From the NCBI GenBank assembly GCA_947579665.1, contig OX388343.1, positions 85,912,254-85,976,253 on the forward strand: 64,000 nt of DNA, read 5' to 3'. Shown here one piece after another: positions 12,901-26,209 of the stretch. A program made the translations under genes and the position numbers. Origin of the DNA: Sympetrum striolatum. Taxonomy: Eukaryota; Arthropoda; Insecta; Odonata; Libellulidae. Under the pieces are notes generated by a model that had not been told where the DNA came from, ran no database searches, and saw nothing but the letters and a program-made list of their open reading frames with translations. Each line of letters begins with the position of its first letter. The stretch's first letter is position 1.

Positions 12901-15879
12901 AAGCCATAAAAAATATATAAATACTTTTTCAAAACTTGCAATGATTTAATGCCACAGTATTAAAAAATGCAAACTTTTATAAATCATCCGGGGCTGAATC
13001 AGAGCAAGATATACATTCAATGTTGAAACATCATAAATTATTTCTGGCAAAGCGACGCGAGGAAACACCCTTCACCGTAAATTTCTTGGTTTCAAAGGGT
13101 TTAAAGGGAAAGAAGCAGTGAGGAGCGTATTCAACTCACTTTGGATCGGTGTGAGATGCATCGAGAGAGATGAAGCGAGCAACAAAGGATTACCAGGAAC
13201 ATCAAAAAGGAATGAACATTTTTGAGTTGGATGAAAGGTTAAGAGCGTCAAAGAAGCTCGAGGCTCGATGCGACAAAAACCAAAGAGATGAAGTGGATCT
13301 GGGAGAGGCATTGAGATTTGTGATGTTTACCGTGGAGCAGTAGGAATTAAATTGAACGATGCATTCTTTTTGCCTCAACAGGGGGATATGGGCTGGCACA
13401 TGAGCAGATTAAGAGGACCGAGTTAATCAGGGAAGGTCATTCTACCAGTTCATACATCAAGAGATTTAAAAGGGTACGCCTAAACTAAGCTCGAAAACAT
13501 TTGCGGCGGTGGGAAAAGAAAATACCGGAAACCATAAAGTATTGAGTACATCGTACACCTTTACATCTTAAAAAATAATTTTCAGGTCGAATCTTATGCT
13601 GAACGCACAATAGGCAAAATATATCAAATCAAAGTATTGTCTTTAAAATTTTAGCGGGGCCTGTTTGATGAAAAGTCGATGGAAATATTCAAATGAAGAT
13701 AGAATGCGTTTTCAAACGTCTGAGAATTGGATAACCACAGAATTATATACAAACTATATTTTTCATATTATAACATCAACTTGAAGTGAATAAATTTGAG
13801 CATCAGGAGTCACATGAAGGTAATTTTGGTTATGAAACATATTATATATCAATATGAAGTATGAATGAATACAAGTCGTTCAAGCAGCAACATACTAAAA
13901 CGAGTTCTGCATAAGGTTATGGATCTTATACTCCGACACAAATTATTTTAATTCATAAAGATTGCTAAACATTATTTATTCATAGAAATATAAAAAGTTC
14001 ATGTAAACCTCCTCCAACAATAGTATGATATAAATATCAAATATACTGCTGAAGTTAATTCAATCGCTATCTAAATATACATATAAGATCAACTATAAGT
14101 TAAAGGCAGGATAGATGGTATGAAATGTAGAGGCTATGCATAGAAAGGAATTGAGGTTTAAAAAGAACAAGTATTTTCATAAAAAGGTCAATCGCCGTGG
14201 ATGTAGGCAATGCATTGTACTTTTAAGTAATGCACGTTGCCTTATCAAATGAATTCAGGCGCTAATAATAATTGAGGACACGGCTAAAATTTCCATTTGA
14301 TAGCCAAAACGATATGATTACAAATCATTAAAACTCTTTTCAGTTATATTTATATATTTACATGAGTAATAATTAATTAATTAAAAGTGTAAGCTTTTTA
14401 AATCTTATTTTCAAGTTCAAAAAAGACGACTCAATAATTCAGGGTAGAGATACATGACTAATTTCTATAACTAGTTATTCAAAATTATAAGCAGGAAACT
14501 TTAATGAATTTTATTAATTATCAGTATGCTCCTTATAGGTACCACAACATAGCTCTTTTTTCGTCAATAGGACGTACGGGAGGTTTTTGGAAGGGTTTCC
14601 CTCCCGTCCTTGGGCGAATGCCGGACAGATTGTATTTTTATTCCCCCTCAACCGTTGCCACCTGTTATGAATACCAACTTGCAGCGTTTCAATTAATAAA
14701 AAATAGCACTATGCGCAACAAGAATCATTAGCAGAATAGTTCAAATCGAAAAAAATTATTTAAGATACTTAAAAAGATTCTGACTTCGCTGACGTCATAG
14801 AATATATGATTCTTGCATAAAATACACTGAATCAATAACTGTGGATCCCGCTTAGTATCTCAAAAGAATTGCTTAAAAGTAATTCCATGGAAATTAATCG
14901 GTAAAGGAATGATACTTCATGAATTCGAGTCATACATAGAATAAACAGTATCTTACAAAACTAATTGTGAAAATAACTTTACAGCAATCGTAAGTTGGAT
15001 TATTTATAAGATATTTTTTCGAGGGAGAAACAATATTAGGTGGTATTGAGCGTTTCATCAATTAATGAAATCAATCATACAAAACAATTTCCCATAAATC
15101 TTAGGTAAACTGAACGCTTTTATTTATATTCTACTTATTTTACAAGAGTTATCCGAAAAAGTTTGGGATATATGAAAGGAAGGTAAATTTACATAATTGC
15201 GAAATGTCAAAGGTAAGGCGTGAGGACGATGATAGGTAAGTCTGAAGCGGAGGGAAAATTTTGATTCTGCTAGAGATGGAATTATAGAACAAAGGGTGGA
15301 AATGGATTGAGGACAAAAGAATGAGCTCACAGGATTAAGTCTCCGAAGTAGGGCAATTTGCTTTATGGAAACTTTGGAAAACAAACAGGGAAAGCACAAA
15401 TTGCCTAGGCATAAATATAGCAGGCTTCTGCAGCTAACTAACAACCACATACCAATTTCAATTTAGGCAAAATTCGATACTTTCAGTTTTTGTCATTCAG
15501 TTTGACGTAACGATTGTTAACAGCATTTTCATACTTCATAAAATTGAAAATACTATTGAATGAAGTAAGGACTATTTAAAGAAAAATTATAGTATAGTAT
15601 ATGTGCCTTGATTTTAATGTTAACTTCATTTGCGTGTTTACTCTCTTTTTTCTCCTTCACTAATTTCGCTACAGCCATTCTTGGGATAACACATTCAATG
15701 TTGTGATTTCACTGTTTTTCGTAAGAGTATTTCAAATGAATTCTGACGAATAAAAGTTAATATTCCCTGTGTATCATAGGCATTCATATAGCCTTAAGAA
15801 ATGATTTAAAAGTTCGATTTCTTATTATCACCCACATTTTAGGCAAATGGACCAGAAAAGCAAAACTGGATATCAATGA
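9961..15879. other. No recognised gene; AT-rich spacer
   Basis: Only short open frames lacking motifs were seen. GC-richer patches occur near 11750-12070 and 13060-13420. No repeat termini or RNA genes were identified. Confidence 0.45.
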
Positions 15880-15914
15880 TATCTATGATTCATCTAGCAG
15901 ATGAATCTAGATAT
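15880..15914. repeat. Short hairpin
   Basis: Nine perfect pairs (15887-15895 with 15899-15907) around an AGC loop are extended by seven more after a one-base bulge, giving 16 pairs in all. This may be a chance palindrome or a small structured site. Confidence 0.5.
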
Positions 15915-18900
15915 TTTAGAAGAATCAAATACTGATCCAATGATACTGTTGAACTTGTTCTTTGAAGACGATAGAAGATGTTACTCGTAAAAAAAAGTGG
16001 AGCACTAACCGGAAAATCTGTTTAATTCCGAATAAAAATTCCTCCAAATATCCTGTTTTGTAAGCTAAAACTACATATTTTTCCACACTCGACCGGCAAT
16101 ACGTCCGCTCGTCTTCTCCTCCCACTCCTTCAGGTGCTGCAGGGTGACGAATGTCCTGGCGTTTGTTCAAGGGATAAGGGAATGATTTATTCCGAGTCGG
16201 GGGAAAGTTCACGCCATGTGACTCGGTCGCCTCGCACACTGTCCGCATGCGTCCCCCCTTTCCCTTCTCCCATTCCAATCCTAACCTTCGTAAAACCACG
16301 TAGAGCCCGCTTATGAAGTCCCTTTCGCAAAAAGTTTTAGAAGGATGACTTCTTCTATTTAATACTGAAAATTCATAAGAAATGCAAATTCGTAAAAAGA
16401 AGCTAGGGTCTTGAAAATTGAATGAAAGGGGGTATCAAAGAAAGGCCGACGTAAGGATGGGAAAGAACCCTTCCCTATTTTAGTGCAGGTAAGATATGGA
16501 TCTTAAAGGACCTCTTTTAGCCTCAAAATATAAATAACGCAATATCTTGCAGAAAAAAAATCAATGGAATATTTATTATTTGGAATTTATTTTTTCTCGG
16601 CGAAAAAATTTACTAAATATATAAAATCGTATTGATACAAAATTTACACAACATTGCATGAAACATTACGTGGTTTTTATTTTAAAAACTTAGCGAATCG
16701 TTATAAAAATTTTGATGTAGATAATCAATGTAAATACAAATTTATTTGGCAGAAATATAGTCAATAAATTCTTGAAAATATCTTTTAGCAAATATTTGGC
16801 TAAATATTTTGCTATTTGACTAAAACTGAGTCATGCCTGTGATCAGGGTGAACCCTGCTTACGTGCCATGCATTAATCATACATTAAGGAATCTACTCTA
16901 CTGCTACCACATAATATTGAGCAGGGTATTCATTCTCAGTCATTTACCTTGACACTGATAATCTTTCATATTTTTACATACCACACATTACTGTATATAT
17001 ACTGTATATTACTGTTGCATTACATATCCTTAGGCGAATACCAATTGCATTATTATTTTGCTACATTCCCTCGGCCGTTTCCGTTTAATAAAGTTTACAA
17101 AATTGCAGCGATTAACGAATGAATTGCTAAATTTCGAAGTGTACTCTAAATTCTGAATCCACTTCATTAATGAGTGACATATATTCTATATTGTTATTAT
17201 TTATTCATACTCGCCAACGTATTGATTTTTAATCCTAATGCTGTGCCTATGAATTGTCTTTTTGTCGCTATCAATTTTAATTCAAGTCTAATTGCTAAAG
17301 ATAAGTACGGAATATATAGAGCGAGCATAAATGTTACCAGTTTACGTGTCTTACGCTTTAATTATCAAGTATAGTAAAGTTAGTTATATGTTAAACTTAT
17401 GAAAATTTTATTTTTGGAGGAAATAATGCAAAAAATCTTAATTTCCCAAGATAAAATAAAAGTAACTTTCATGAAATTTTTACGAATTACTTGAACTTTC
17501 TATCAGTTTTTCCAAATCCTTTTTCCTTCTTCTGACGAACTACTTTCTGAGAATCTATTCCGTAGGGAAGCTATTTTGCATTCGTTTACTACCTTCCTAC
17601 ATAAATGACTAGGCATATTCCAAAGAGAGTTGCGAAGTTTGCTGTGCTATATTTGATGGTATTTTATCAAGACGCCAACATTTTTCGATATAGAACGCCA
17701 CACTTACATGTGTACATTTGTTATTTATATTCATGAAAATTCAGTGATGTTTGCTGGAGCAAAACCTCAAGAGAGACTCAAGAAAACTTTCATCTTGAGG
17801 GCACGAGACTCATTCCTCAGAATCCTCTTAAAAGTCTCTCTCTATTTTGCAGCTGAATTCAGCAGAACTTAAACTGGGCTAATTAATAATCAAAAATGAT
17901 GATCAGCAGTAACTAACATAAGTAAAGCATGGAAAATGTAATCAAACTTAGAATGCATGAATTGCGGTTGATCAAAGTATTAGTGCAGTTGAATATATGT
18001 AACAGTGAGAGCAAACGCAATGAAAAGTGGGATTCATTAGGAAGAAGTCTCTTTTAAACTGTACAAATAAAACTCCTTTTATCAGCCTGTAGAAGGTGAA
18101 TTGCGAGAGGAAAGGCTTATTTAAATTAGGGCACTTGGGATTCCCAAATTGCTGCTAAAAAGGCCACCTCTAAATTGAAGTGCTCGTTATCACATCGAGT
18201 GGACAAGAATAAATACAAAGAATAAAATATATTTGTTTATAAATGCCGATTTAGAATTTAACTCTGAACCTCAACTTTGTACAACATCAAAATATTAAAT
18301 TGGAAAATTATACTGACCCGCAGGAATTCTTCTACGTGCCCAAAATTCTCAGTATCTGGGCTTATGCTCCTAGTAAAGAATTGCTCTTTAATAACCAAGT
18401 AACTCAAACTTTTATGCAATCTTAATAAGCTAGAGTAGAGAAATGAACAATAATTGAGAGCCTTTAAGGAATAATTTTGCTCCAAATAATAATTAGATCA
18501 GAAATATAGTTTTTTGCCAGCAGAAGTAAAATTATTTAAGTTACGAGAGACACTTATCTCCTCAACATTCAATAGTAACTTCCTACTACATGCAAACAAG
18601 AGATTTTCATAACGACACTCATTCAGTCTACATTGTAGAAACGGGGATAATGTTTTTATTTCTTTAGAATTGCAAGTACTAGAGACATTTTACACATCTT
18701 CCCCATTCAAACCTTACTCCCCCACGTGCGCAGGAGGTATTCAAGTAGAACAGTCGGTTTTCTGCTAAACTGCACAGGTAACCCTTCCATGACACAGAAA
18801 TGAGGCTAACATTGGCCATAAAGGCTAATGAGCAAACGCAGTTACGGAATTTCTCTTACTAGCGCGGTCGCAAAGCAAATGTGCTTCGCTGAATGGTTTC

Positions 18901-19712
18901 CTCGGGAGAGGCAAATGGCATATGTTCCTGTACAAAGCATATGCTCCTTTTATCTCCAGTCTAATTTCTGGAATCCAAAATTATATTTATCAGTCAACTA
19001 CGCTCAGCGTAGCATATATTTATAGCATAGCAATTTTTAAATGATTATTTAAAAAAACTCAGAGTGCTTTTTTTGTCTCGCTCTTTGTATATTCCGTTTA
19101 AAATTGAATTCAAAAATTATGTCACATCACTGACAGTAATCATTGCTATAAACTAATCTCACTTTCCCTATCTCGTCATATCAGGAGTGAACTGACTGGT
19201 AATTCGTCACAATAATGAATATCAAATATATATAATTATCTGAATTAATTTTTTGATGCAATACCACCATAATGTTCTAGCAATATTTTCAAAAGCGTGA
19301 TTATGAATCCAATACAGAGTGACGGAAATAACTCACACATTTCTCTTTAAAAGATGAAAATTTAAAGGTATTACAATCTCCTTAACATATTAGCGATCTT
19401 TACATCAGCTTCTGAGTGTCGACTTGTTTTGACACTGTAGAAATAAAAAGGCTAAGGTAAATTGCTTGGAAATTATATTCTCCACTATGAACCTTTGTAT
19501 GACGTTAAAAGTCATACAAAAACAAATGGATGGATTTAACCCTATCCATTCTCAAATATTTTCTGCAGAATAAGTTACTTTCTGCCAAATAGAACTAAAT
19601 AAAACATTGATTATAAAGAATCCAAGTTCATCTTAAATGAAAAAGGAAACAATGATCTAAGTATAAAATAGATATCAGAGCTATACAATATATATCTTTT
19701 AGAGCTACTTAC
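15915..19712. other. No recognised gene; AT-rich spacer
   Basis: A GC-richer patch at about 16080-16310 carries overlapping short frames on both strands with no recognisable motif. The remainder is AT-rich with short runs of simple sequence (for example TACTGTATAT near 16990). Nothing else was supported. Confidence 0.45.
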
Positions 19713-19779
19713 CAAACACCATGAGTTAAAGTGCATCAGTGAATTCAGATAGCCTTGGAAAGAAAATAGATGTACTCAC
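19713..19779 (-). other. Candidate recursive splice site with 67-nt RS-exon
   Basis: On the minus strand a pyrimidine-rich acceptor ending TTTTCTTTTTTGCAG (AG at 19781-19780) abuts a consensus donor GTGAGT (19779-19774). A CTAAT branch-point-like motif lies just upstream (19805-19801). A second strong donor, TTTG|GTAAGT, lies 67 nt downstream (intron from 19712). An acceptor fused to a donor is the hallmark of recursive splicing in very long introns, and a downstream donor would define the short RS-exon. All three frames of the 67 nt contain stops, as expected of an exon that is normally skipped. If real, the window lies in a long intron of a minus-strand gene. It could instead be an ordinary noncoding exon or chance. 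Confidence 0.35.
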
Positions 19780-19805
19780 CTGCAAAAAAGAAAACAAAAT
19801 ATTAG

Positions 19806-21937
19806 AACCTAGGGGTAAAAAACTATTCATATCTAAAATCTTCTTATATTTTGAGCCCACGGAAAAAGTATAAAAAATTACTGTTAAAGTATAGAAATAT
19901 TTCACGCAAATATTAGCGCAATCAACAGCAGACGTAAAAATTACGTAAAATCTATCAAAAATTAGATATTCCTTAGTTGACCACCAAATTTTTTTTCATC
20001 CCCATTTTCCTCAAATTTATGGACGATGATCGAAAAGAAGAAAAAGGAAACTCGATTGTTAATTCATAATTTCGAACCTTACTTCTACTGTCCCGAGCAG
20101 TCCCCGACATTTTTCGATCAAGGGAAAAATAATGAGAAACCGCCTATGGGTATTAGTTCAAATCTTCACCTATAGAGGTAAGAGAGAATGAAAGGTTGTA
20201 AAAGGTTTAAACAAAGAAAAGACGGCCTTTGAGACGCAAAAGGCGTGGCAAAATGTTAGAGGCGAAAGCGGGTAAGGGAGAGAAGCACAATGGAAATGAC
20301 GGAAAGAGGTGGCGCCAGGGGGGACGGAGGACTGCCGGGATCATCACTTATTAACGTGAACAGAGAAGCAAAGAATAAGGAGCTGAGGAAGAGAGGTGGG
20401 GCATTGGAGGGAGTTTTAGAAGGTTAATTACAGCGACGAACACAATAGGAATTGGGAAGTCACAGCTAACAGGAAACGAAGCTACGCTTAAGAAGGGGTA
20501 GAGAAGAAAGTTATGACAGAGATGCGATGGAGAAAAATTAAGGTGGGACTGACGTTCTTTGAACCGCGTGTAATGATTCTGTAAGCAAGTTGCTTGAAAT
20601 GTGCTGAAAGTATTAGGGATTCCTTAAGATGAAGCCTTAAATGCGTATCATAGATAGAGCGAGAGGACCTGAAAAATATTTAGCATTCTTAATTGAAAAG
20701 GCAACAGAAAAAATGCATGTTTCCTCTTCTAAAACAGAGTTTTTTAAACGATACCGTTTATGACAATGGTGTCCTATAGTGGATAGAATGATTTTTGGTT
20801 CATCTACACCTGAATTATTTTTGATTCGTAAACTAAAATACCGTTCAAAGCTGAAAATGAAAAACATAACTTATTTGAGTGTTATACTATAATATGTGAA
20901 TTACACATGTTTTGAAAATAACACTGTTATACGGTCGATATTTGAAGATAAGAGATTAAATGCGTGTTTAAACAGACAATCCTGAAATATTCAAATAAAA
21001 TGAATGAAATCAAAGAAAAATTATTTTTGTCTCGATTTGAGTTAAATTTAAATTATCAAGCAAATTAGAGCTATAAAATACAAATTTTAACCATTTGTAT
21101 ACCAATAAATTATCTTTGGGAACAGGAAAATTCTACCCAATGTCATTTTCACGAATATTAAATTTGACTGGAGATTTAGACCTTTAATATTTCTTGGTGA
21201 AATTCTTGGTACACAAAAATGTTTTGCTGCAATTACATGCATGTAGGAGAGAGGAAACTCCTCCTTTACGGCGGATTAATATTCTCTAAATTTAGCTTTC
21301 CAAAAGTAGGCTCATGGACCGGAAAATTTCATTTCCACGCAAAATATATCAATACAGTTACAAACGCCAATCGAAGTCGATAATTTGCTAGGAATTGTAA
21401 AGGAAGAAAAGTTAGAAATATGAATATGCATAAAGTAAGGGAAGCAGACGAAGAGAGAATCAATGGCAGATAATACAGTTAGATGAGAAACCAAGAGTTG
21501 GAGAACCCAGACTTCAATGTTCCCCACACAAGTAAACCGTGATGCCGGAAATTCAATTTGTACTTGCTAATCTGTGTGGCACTATTGTTTGGTTGAAGTT
21601 ATCTCAACGCGTCTCTCTCCAAATTGGAGGCTCTTCTGCCGAAACACCGACGGCTTTCCATTGTGCGACTCCCAATCAAGGCGTCTTCTAATCCTTTTCC
21701 TGGTTAATCATCAGATTGTCGAGTTTCAAAACAACATCCAAACTGATGGCGTTTAGATTGTTCAAAATTGCATAAAAAGTGATACTAAAAAAAAGATAAG
21801 AATTAGAACAAGATTAGAAGAAAGATTAACATTAGGTGAAAACTCGAGAGAAAGTGTTCAGAAATAAGAAAAGATTTTTTTTAAGGATTGCCTAGAAATA
21901 ATAGCCGCGAACGTTAGTGATTACGAATTTAAAAAAA
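19806..21937. other. No recognised gene; purine-rich plus strand at 20.2-20.5 kb
   Basis: Plus-strand bases 20170-20560 are strongly purine-biased and somewhat GC-rich. No open frame has a family resemblance and no repeat termini were found. Confidence 0.45.
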
Positions 21938-22303
21938 TCTGATGTGGCCAGCACATGACTTTCTCCATATATATAAGATGTAAATATTCATCTACCGCAA
22001 TAATTTCGAACTCTATATTCCATCTAAACTTGGAATTTGAGTTATTAATATTATATATTATCTTTGATGCCAAAAACATGATAAATAAATTTTACGGGAC
22101 ATGATCGATAAAAAACGATGAAATTGGCTTTTCGCTCATAGAGCCCAGAGCGCCCACAAAGTACATAATCAGCAACTTCCGGTTTATCAGTATTTCATGA
22201 ATAACTCCTACTTTCATCCAAAAGTTATAGTACATTACATTTTCTAAAACTTTTACAAATAATAGTATATACCTAAATACCATATTTATGGAGATATTTT
22301 GAA

Positions 22304-22345
22304 AACCGGAAATGAGCTTTGAAGAATTAAGCTCAACTTCCGGTT
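22304..22345. repeat. Palindrome inside the repeat monomer
   Basis: AACCGGAA (22304-22311) and TTCCGGTT (22338-22345) pair, with AGCTT/AAGCT pairing inside. The same structure recurs near 22815, 23127, 49037 and 49355, once per monomer, so it is part of the repeat unit. Confidence 0.75.
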
Positions 22346-23276
22346 AACCGATTCACTCCAAAAACTAATCAACTCTAACGACACAAACCAAAATACTATA
22401 TATGAAATTTGGTGTTGATCCGACAAACAGTTTTCATGTTAGAGCGCCCACAAAGTATATAATCATCTTCTTCCGGTTTATCAGTATTTCACGAATAACT
22501 CCTAATCAACCGGTTATACAAAAATATGTTAAATACAAAAGTTATAGTATATTATATTATCTAAAACTTTTATAATGAATACAATATACCAATATATCAT
22601 ATTATGGATATATTTTGAAAACCAGAAATGAGCTTTACACAACGTACATAATCAGCAACTTCCGGTTTATCAGTATTTCATGGATAACTCCTAAACAATC
22701 AGTGATGCAAAAATATGTTTCATACAAAAGTTATAGTAAATTTTATTTTCTACAACATTTATAAATAATAGTATATACCTAAATATCATATTTATGGAGA
22801 TATTTTGAAAACCGGAAATGAGCTTTGAAGAATGAAGCTCGACTTCCGGTCAGCCGATTTACTCCAAAAACTAATCAACTCTAACGACTGTAATAGAAGT
22901 ACTATATATGAAATTTGGTGTTGATACAACGAATAGTTTTCATGTTAGAGCGCCCACAAAGTACATAATCATCTTCTTCCGGTTTATCAGTATTTCACGA
23001 ATAACTCCTAATGAACCGGTGATACAAAAATATGTTAAATACAAAAGTTATTTTAAATTATACTATCTAAAACTTTTATAAGTAATACAATAGACGTATA
23101 TATCATATTTATGGAGATATTTTGAAAACCGGAAATGAGCTTTAATGAATAAAGCTCGACTTCCGGTTAACGGATTTACTCCAAAAACTAATCACCTCTG
23201 ACAGCACACACAACAGTACTATATATGAAGTTTGGTATTGATACAACTTTTAGTTTTCGAGTTAGAACGCCCATTA

Positions 23277-23283
23277 TCACACA

Positions 23284-23326
<43 letters not shown>

Positions 23327-23330
23327 ACAG
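23277..23330 (+). repeat. (CA)n microsatellite
   Basis: This is a mostly pure CA tract with two CATA interruptions. It lies at the same place in the element as the CA tract at 49506-49540 in copy 2, so it belongs to the element rather than arising independently. Confidence 0.9.
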
Positions 23331-23456
23331 ACATCATTCAGAAAATGGTCAAAACGTGTTCTAGGGACCCCAAAACGTGTATTTCCGTTGAAATCTCGAA
23401 GTCGAATTTTTTCATGAAAACAATACTTTCTCTATACTTTGTATATGGAGAAAGTA

Positions 23457-26209
23457 ATAAGTTAACTTAATTTTTACTTAGGAAATTTTAAGCTACAAAA
23501 GGGTTTTATTTGATGTATGACTATTTGTCTCAGGTAGTGTACTGATTATATGCTAATTTCTACACTTTATAACATAAATAACTGGAGCATCAATCATGTC
23601 ACATAAAATATCAAATTCCAGCGTAAAGCCCTATTACATTTAAAAAGACAGCTTGCTTACAATTATAGAATTAAGCCATTCCATTAAAACTGTATACAGA
23701 TAACTTCAAAGGGACATAATTTGTAGTAAACAGGAGCAGAATATAGTTTAAATTATAAATGATCGATTTAAAATTCATAAAGAAGATCCAATGCTACCAA
23801 CAGCCAGCTCGTATAGAGAATGGCTTGTAATTAACAAAAAAGTAAAATAATTGTAGATGTACTACTCACTCGTCAATAAATAAAAATAAGTACAATTAAC
23901 TTTATAAAAAGTTAGTAGACCATCATTTTGGATAGTGTTCCATCCAATCATTGACGTAAGGCAGCAATGGGCGAGGGAAAAAGATCTCTCGGGTGGACTA
24001 CTACGAATCCGTGAACAATTCTTTTTTTTTTAAAGTAAGTCTTAAAGAAGGGGGAAATATGTAATTAAAGAATTATCTGATGCTTTTGAGAATTACCAGT
24101 AGGTATGGATTATGGTATTCTAAACTAAAACGTTTGGCTTTAATTGACGCTGGGACATGACCATCGGGGGAGTTGGGGAAAAATTTAAAGAATATCATTA
24201 AAATAAGAACCTATCACCAACCAACCAACCAAACCAAGATCACCCTTATTCTTACATGTCTTTCATGCATTGTATCCTTTAAGTCAATGCCCTTCAAGAA
24301 TACTCTTCCATAAGTCAACGTACTAACCACAAAACAACTTCAATGAACTATTAATCGCAGTGACGAAACTCAATCGGAAGGACTCCATTACAATGTATTG
24401 AATCTCATACACAATGCACACAACCCATCACGTATAATCTCCTTCAAAGCCACACCACGCGCGCATAGAGTATAAAAAGGTAACAGCCAATCGGAGAAAC
24501 ATCCCTTCAGAAAGAGGACCCAATCTCTGAAAGAGGGCAAAGCAGGATAAAAAGGAGTAATCTCCAGACTGAACACAAGAAGATTTTCTACCTATTCGCT
24601 TTCAACACGAAAGGAAAGACGCCATTTTCGAATGCCACGCGCAAAGAGGAGCAGTAATAGAGAAGGAAGTACGGGAGAAAGACGGAGAGAGGAGGAGATA
24701 AAAATGGGCTAGATGGTGGGAAAAGGGTAGCCTTTTATTTCCCTCTTCCAAACTCCCTTCTCCACCACGAGGGTACAAAGGATGGCAAATGCTCCCGGGA
24801 AAGGAGTGAGGCCCTCCTAAACCGCATTTCCTCCTCTCTTATTCTGCTATGGGAAGGAGAGTGCCCGAAAACTCTTTCCCGGCAGCTACGTAGTCCATAT
24901 AATCGCCGACCCCCTTAGGTACACACAAGCCGCGTATGGGAGAGTTTGTCGCACGCCGAATAAGAGAGTGGATTGGACGTGGATCCTCAAGCCAAGTTGC
25001 GCCCCTCAGACTTTCCCCCGGGATTGCAGATATGGACAACCGCACGCACACACTTCGGCCATTCTGATTTCACCCGCTCTCTTCTTTCATAACATGCCTC
25101 TCTGGACTTGTTGAGAGCTTCCCCATTCTTATCCCTTCGACAGGTTTATAAACACGGCCAGAGGGCAAAAATGGGATGAGTTCATATCTTGAGATGTTGC
25201 ATTATTAGTTGTTGGGTTCCTGGCTGTTTTTGTACATATTCTCGTTCGAAATTTTACCATATTTTATTATTCAAATAAAAATTTTACTGATGAAATATTT
25301 TGAGTGACTTACTAAAATATTGACTCGTATTGTAACATAAAGAAGTAATAAAAAAAGATGAAATGTACAAAAGTTGTAATATTCTCTTTACTCAACTTGA
25401 AATAAACATTTCAACTCAAATGGGTGGCAAAGAAATAATCTTTCCTGGGAAATCGAACCTTTTCCAAGATCAGAAGGTATAGCGATAAATCCACTATATT
25501 GAATTAAATGAACCCCTCAATATAATAACTTTTGATTTGCTTTAATATAGTATAAATCAAGAATAAGTTGCTTACATTTGTATATTTTCTAAGTAGTTAT
25601 TCTCAGATGTTGGCAATCATTTAGAATAAGCTGCAGCCTTAAATAATTCAGCAAGTTAATGCTTATTGAGGATTTAGGTAACTTAGACAAAAAGGTGACT
25701 TACCGTTCAGAATATTCGTTCATAGCATAGACTTTATAAACATAGTTCATTATACGATATTTTTTTACTAATAGGTTTCTGATGGCATACGAAGACATTA
25801 AAATCAAAATATAATGATTCATCACAAATGTCATAACATTTTAAATTTAAAAGGTTAAAATAAAAATAAGTTTGATTCAACGTAAGAAATTAAATTGCAT
25901 ACAAGCACACGCAATTAATGATAACCTTCAAAATATAAAAGAATATTCCAAAGTTAAAACTAAAACTTTAAATAGGACCTACACAATTACTCCCAAACCG
26001 TTACCGCTTATAAATACAATTACCATTCATTAAGGGCTGTGGAAGTTTATCGACAACGTCAAGTAGAGTTTACTTGATTTCTAAATTTTTATGAGCACTT
26101 CTTATTAGCCTAATTTGTTTCCATTTTTTCTTTGTATTCTTTATTTCAATCCCTTGATTCTAAAATCTAGAATTATGAGCTATCCCTGAAATAAATTAGT
26201 TACTCTGTA
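23457..26209. other. No recognised gene; GC-richer island at 24.4-25.1 kb
   Basis: The island at about 24400-25100 contains TATAAAAAGG near 24471-24480 with a CCAAT-type sequence just downstream, so a promoter is possible. No convincing coding start follows (two nearby ATGs run into stops within a few codons). A short CCAA tandem tract lies at about 24216-24233. The rest is AT-rich and empty. Confidence 0.4.

Larger units (their letters stand above)
21938..23456 (+). mobile_element. HINE/Helentron-like repeat, copy 1 (1.5 kb)
   Basis: The left edge begins TCTGATGTGGCCAGCACATG after an A-run. The same edge starts the copy at 48.66 kb. A 14-bp sequence ACTTTCTCCATATA (21958-21971) recurs inverted at the right end (23442-23455). 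Between them are four copies of a monomer marked by CTTCCGGTTTATCAG (starts 22176, 22470, 22659, 22976), arranged A-B-A-B, then a (CA)n tract, a conserved 3' block and a terminal hairpin. Subterminal inverted repeats, internal tandem units, a microsatellite and a 3' hairpin match the architecture of non-autonomous Helentrons (HINEs, such as DINE-1). No Helitron protein is encoded and the 3' end lacks a clear CTRR, so the class is inferred. Orientation is assigned by the 3' hairpin. Confidence 0.6.

Noticed and set aside
16465..16494. Second AG|GT recursive-splice-like junction (+), TTTTAGTGCAG|GTAAGA
   Set aside because: The pyrimidine tract is interrupted and no downstream RS-exon donor was found; much weaker than the 19.78-kb site.
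23225..23470. 81- and 61-codon frames across the CA repeat
   Set aside because: They translate the microsatellite (Thr-His repeats) and the noncoding 3' block of the HINE-like element.
25695..25760. Donor-like ACG|GTAAGT on the minus strand after a short open frame
   Set aside because: The only candidate coding sequence is about seven codons with no acceptable acceptor or upstream exon.
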